Origin: an uncultured Opitutia bacterium
Lineage (GTDB): Bacteria; Verrucomicrobiota; Verrucomicrobiia; Opitutales; Opitutaceae
NCBI GenBank assembly: GCA_903827245.1
Contig: CAIKHO010000068.1
Location: forward strand, 1 to 38,176
Direction of reading: 5' to 3'
Length of the DNA: 38,176 bases
Shown here: positions 36,539 through 38,176 of the stretch, piece by piece
How positions within the stretch are numbered: position 1 is the first letter of the stretch
Layout: each line of letters begins with the position of its first letter
The notes under the pieces: model-generated
What the model was told of the DNA's origin: nothing
Seen by the model: the letters and a program-made list of their open reading frames with translations, nothing else
Database searches by the model: none
Translations under genes and position numbers: made by a program

Positions 36539-37996
36539 GTGCCCGACCTGTCCTACGACCACATCCACGCCGCGCTCGGCGCGCAGTCGCTCTTCGAGGA
36601 CAAGTCATGGCAGCTTTCCCCCGAGGCCTGGCCGCTGGCACCCGACCAAGTCGCGCAGCTTGAGGCCATCGGGGCCGCCTGCCTCGAGTTTCACCAAGCG
36701 CTGGAGACGCTCTACCTGCGGTCGGTGGCCGGAAAAAACCTGCTCCGCAACAAGCCGCTCGTCGCCCCCTGGGTCGCCGATTATCTCGATCGCGGCAAGC
36801 CGCCCGCGCTGGTGGCCCATGCCCGCGAGGCGAAAAATCGCGGTGCCTTCCCCCCGGTGCTGCGCCCCGACCTCCTGCTGACGGACGAAGGGTTCGTGAT
36901 GACCGAGCTCGACTCTGTCCCGGGTGGCATTGGCCTGACGGCATTTCTCAACCGGTTGTACGCAGGTGGGCCGGAAAGCCCCGGGGCTCCCGTGGCCGGC
37001 GCGGGCATTCTGGGCGCGGCCGACGAGATGATCCTCAATTTTCACGCGGCGCTGGCGGCGTTGCGTCCCGATCTCCGCAATCCCCTCATCGCGCTCGTCG
37101 TCAGCGACGAGGCCGCCACCTACCGCCCCGAGATGAAATGGCTCGCCTATCAGCTCCAGGTGCGGGGACTGCGGGTCTTCTGCCTGCGGCCGGAAGACCT
37201 TTTCCCGCTGGGCAGCGGACTCTTCTTCGACGTGGAAGGCAACCCGGAGAAGATCGATGTCATCTACCGGTTCTTCGAGCTCTTCGACCTCGCGAACATC
37301 AAGACGGCGGATTTCATCTTTGAATCGTGGACGGCGGGCGAGGTCGCAATCGCCCCGCCCATGCGGCCTTTCCAGGAGGAAAAGCTGACGTTTGCGCTTT
37401 TCCATCACCACCTGCTGCAGGATTTCTGGGCCGAGACGCTTAGTGGCCGGGCGCTCAAGCTCCTCCGGACGCTCATCCCGGCCTCGTGGGTGATGGACCC
37501 CGCACCCCTTCCGCCGGGGGCAGTGCTGGACGGTCCCCGGGTGGGTGGCCGGGCGCTCAGCGGCTGGCGCGAGCTCTCCGGCGCCTCGCAGAAGGAGCGC
37601 GACCTCATCATCAAGATCAGCGGCTACCACGAGACCGCCTGGGGTGCGCGCAGCGTGGTGCTCGGCAGCGACTGCTCGCGCGAGGAATGGCAGCAGGGCG
37701 TGGACCGTGCGATCGAACTCGCCCCGGCCAACCTGCACGTCCTGCAGGCCTACCGGAAACCGCGCCGGATCGAGCACCGACTTTACGATTCGCCGGCGGC
37801 CGGCTTGTCCGCCGAAGGCCCGGCGAAGGTGGAAGCCTCGGTGAAGGCGGGGCGCCTGCGCCTCTGTCCCTATTATTTTCTGGTCGGCGGCCAGCCGCGG
37901 CTCTCCGGCGCGCTCGCGACGTTCTGCCCGCCCGACAAAAAGATCATCCATGGCATGCAGGACGCGGCGTTGCTCCCGTGCCGCATCACCGGCTGA
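36539..37996 (+). CDS. Putative circularly permuted ATP-grasp-like protein, function unknown
   Basis: The 485-residue soluble protein starts at a GTG at 36539, the only plausible start. RPDLLLTDEGFVMTELDSVPGGIG (109-132 region) resembles the R-P-D...x-E-x-N/D-x-x-P-G-G segment of circularly permuted ATP-grasp proteins. The C-terminal part (LIIKISGYHETAWGARSVVLG, then SREEWQQGVDRAIE and HVLQAYRKP) resembles their nucleotide-binding K-x-x...G-x-G-V...EEW...QE region. Such enzymes ligate a carboxylate to an amine using ATP (peptide or glutathionylspermidine-like products). The match is by eye and distant; substrate unknown. It is downstream of prfB across a hairpin and just before an IS element. 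Confidence 0.6.
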   Translation: MPDLSYDHIHAALGAQSLFEDKSWQLSPEAWPLAPDQVAQLEAIGAACLEFHQALETLYLRSVAGKNLLRNKPLVAPWVADYLDRGKPPALVAHAREAKNRGAFPPVLRPDLLLTDEGFVMTELDSVPGGIGLTAFLNRLYAGGPESPGAPVAGAGILGAADEMILNFHAALAALRPDLRNPLIALVVSDEAATYRPEMKWLAYQLQVRGLRVFCLRPEDLFPLGSGLFFDVEGNPEKIDVIYRFFELFDLANIKTADFIFESWTAGEVAIAPPMRPFQEEKLTFALFHHHLLQDFWAETLSGRALKLLRTLIPASWVMDPAPLPPGAVLDGPRVGGRALSGWRELSGASQKERDLIIKISGYHETAWGARSVVLGSDCSREEWQQGVDRAIELAPANLHVLQAYRKPRRIEHRLYDSPAAGLSAEGPAKVEASVKAGRLRLCPYYFLVGGQPRLSGALATFCPPDKKIIHGMQDAALLPCRITG

Positions 37997-38042
37997 TGGG
38001 TCGGTTGCGCGCCGTACGTATTTTCCCGGCGTTCAAATGCGG

Positions 38043-38176
38043 TGATCCCCCGAAATCCGGGCCACTTGTAATGTTAGTCTGCGGCCCTAAAAGGAGCCCA
38101 GACCATGAAAGGCAAAAGACACACGACGGAACAGAAGATCCGCATTTTGCGGGAGGCCGACGGCGGCAAGAGCATC
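38043..38176 (+). mobile_element. Left end of an IS3-family insertion sequence (cut by window edge)
   Basis: A probable terminal inverted repeat begins near TGATCCCCCGAAATCCGG at 38043, with the TGA start common in IS3-family ends. AAGGAG at 38091-38096 precedes the transposase OrfA ATG. The right end and any target duplication are outside the window. Confidence 0.75.
38105..38176 (+). CDS. IS3-family transposase OrfA, N-terminal 24 codons
   Basis: The frame begins MKGKRHTTEQKIRILREA and is open to the window end. Basic start followed by a helix-turn-helix opening (T-x-E-Q-K-I-R-I-L-R-E-A) is the standard N-terminus of IS3-family OrfA, which binds the element's ends. A clear AAGGAG lies 8 nt upstream. 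Confidence 0.85.
   Translation, partial: MKGKRHTTEQKIRILREADGGKSI

Noticed and set aside
1-38176. CRISPR arrays, rRNA or tRNA genes
   Set aside because: No regularly spaced repeats with unique spacers, rRNA-like blocks or cloverleaf sequences were noticed by reading; a tRNA scan was not possible.

Overview
The window is GC-rich bacterial DNA, apparently from a Verrucomicrobiota bacterium and most likely the Opitutaceae. This is an inference from the PEP-CTERM protein (which implies an exosortase sorting system), the long Kdp operon with extra micro-genes, the GAF-rich histidine kinases, and many intergenic hairpin repeats. No rRNA, tRNA or CRISPR array was seen.

Positions 1-14133 (minus strand) form a potassium and signalling block. 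Read in transcription order from the right it holds a 29-residue membrane micro-protein, kdpF, kdpA, kdpB, kdpC, three small membrane-protein genes, kdpD and kdpE. Next come an APC-family permease with a large extracytoplasmic insertion, a PP2C phosphatase/serine-threonine kinase fusion, and, cut by the window edge, a second KdpE-like response regulator. Heptamer direct repeats with 11-bp spacing lie upstream of both the kdp operon and the permease, so the permease may belong to the KdpE regulon.

Positions 14486-17207 (plus strand) encode a DEAD-box RNA helicase with a DbpA-type RNA-binding tail and an HNH endonuclease-family protein. Positions 17119-21812 (minus strand) hold two tandem paralogous YfhO-like polytopic membrane proteins, one broken by a single-base frameshift, preceded by a small membrane protein.

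Positions 21930-26699 (minus strand) hold a double-GAF histidine kinase and glnD (PII uridylyltransferase/uridylyl-removing enzyme). glnD is divergent from valS (26837-29566). Facing valS is a PEP-CTERM beta-propeller-like gene interrupted by one in-frame TAA. Positions 30748-33500 (plus strand) hold an NADPH-dependent FMN reductase-family gene and the gmd-fcl pair for GDP-L-fucose synthesis.

Positions 33522-38176 hold a PAS/histidine kinase/receiver hybrid, divergent from prfB with its programmed +1 frameshift site. They are followed by a circularly permuted ATP-grasp-like protein of unknown role and the left end of an IS3-family element running off the window.

Other structure includes a 70-bp palindromic REP-like element present twice in opposite orientations (4788-4857 and 23811-23879), and several long imperfect hairpins of unrelated sequence in other spacers.
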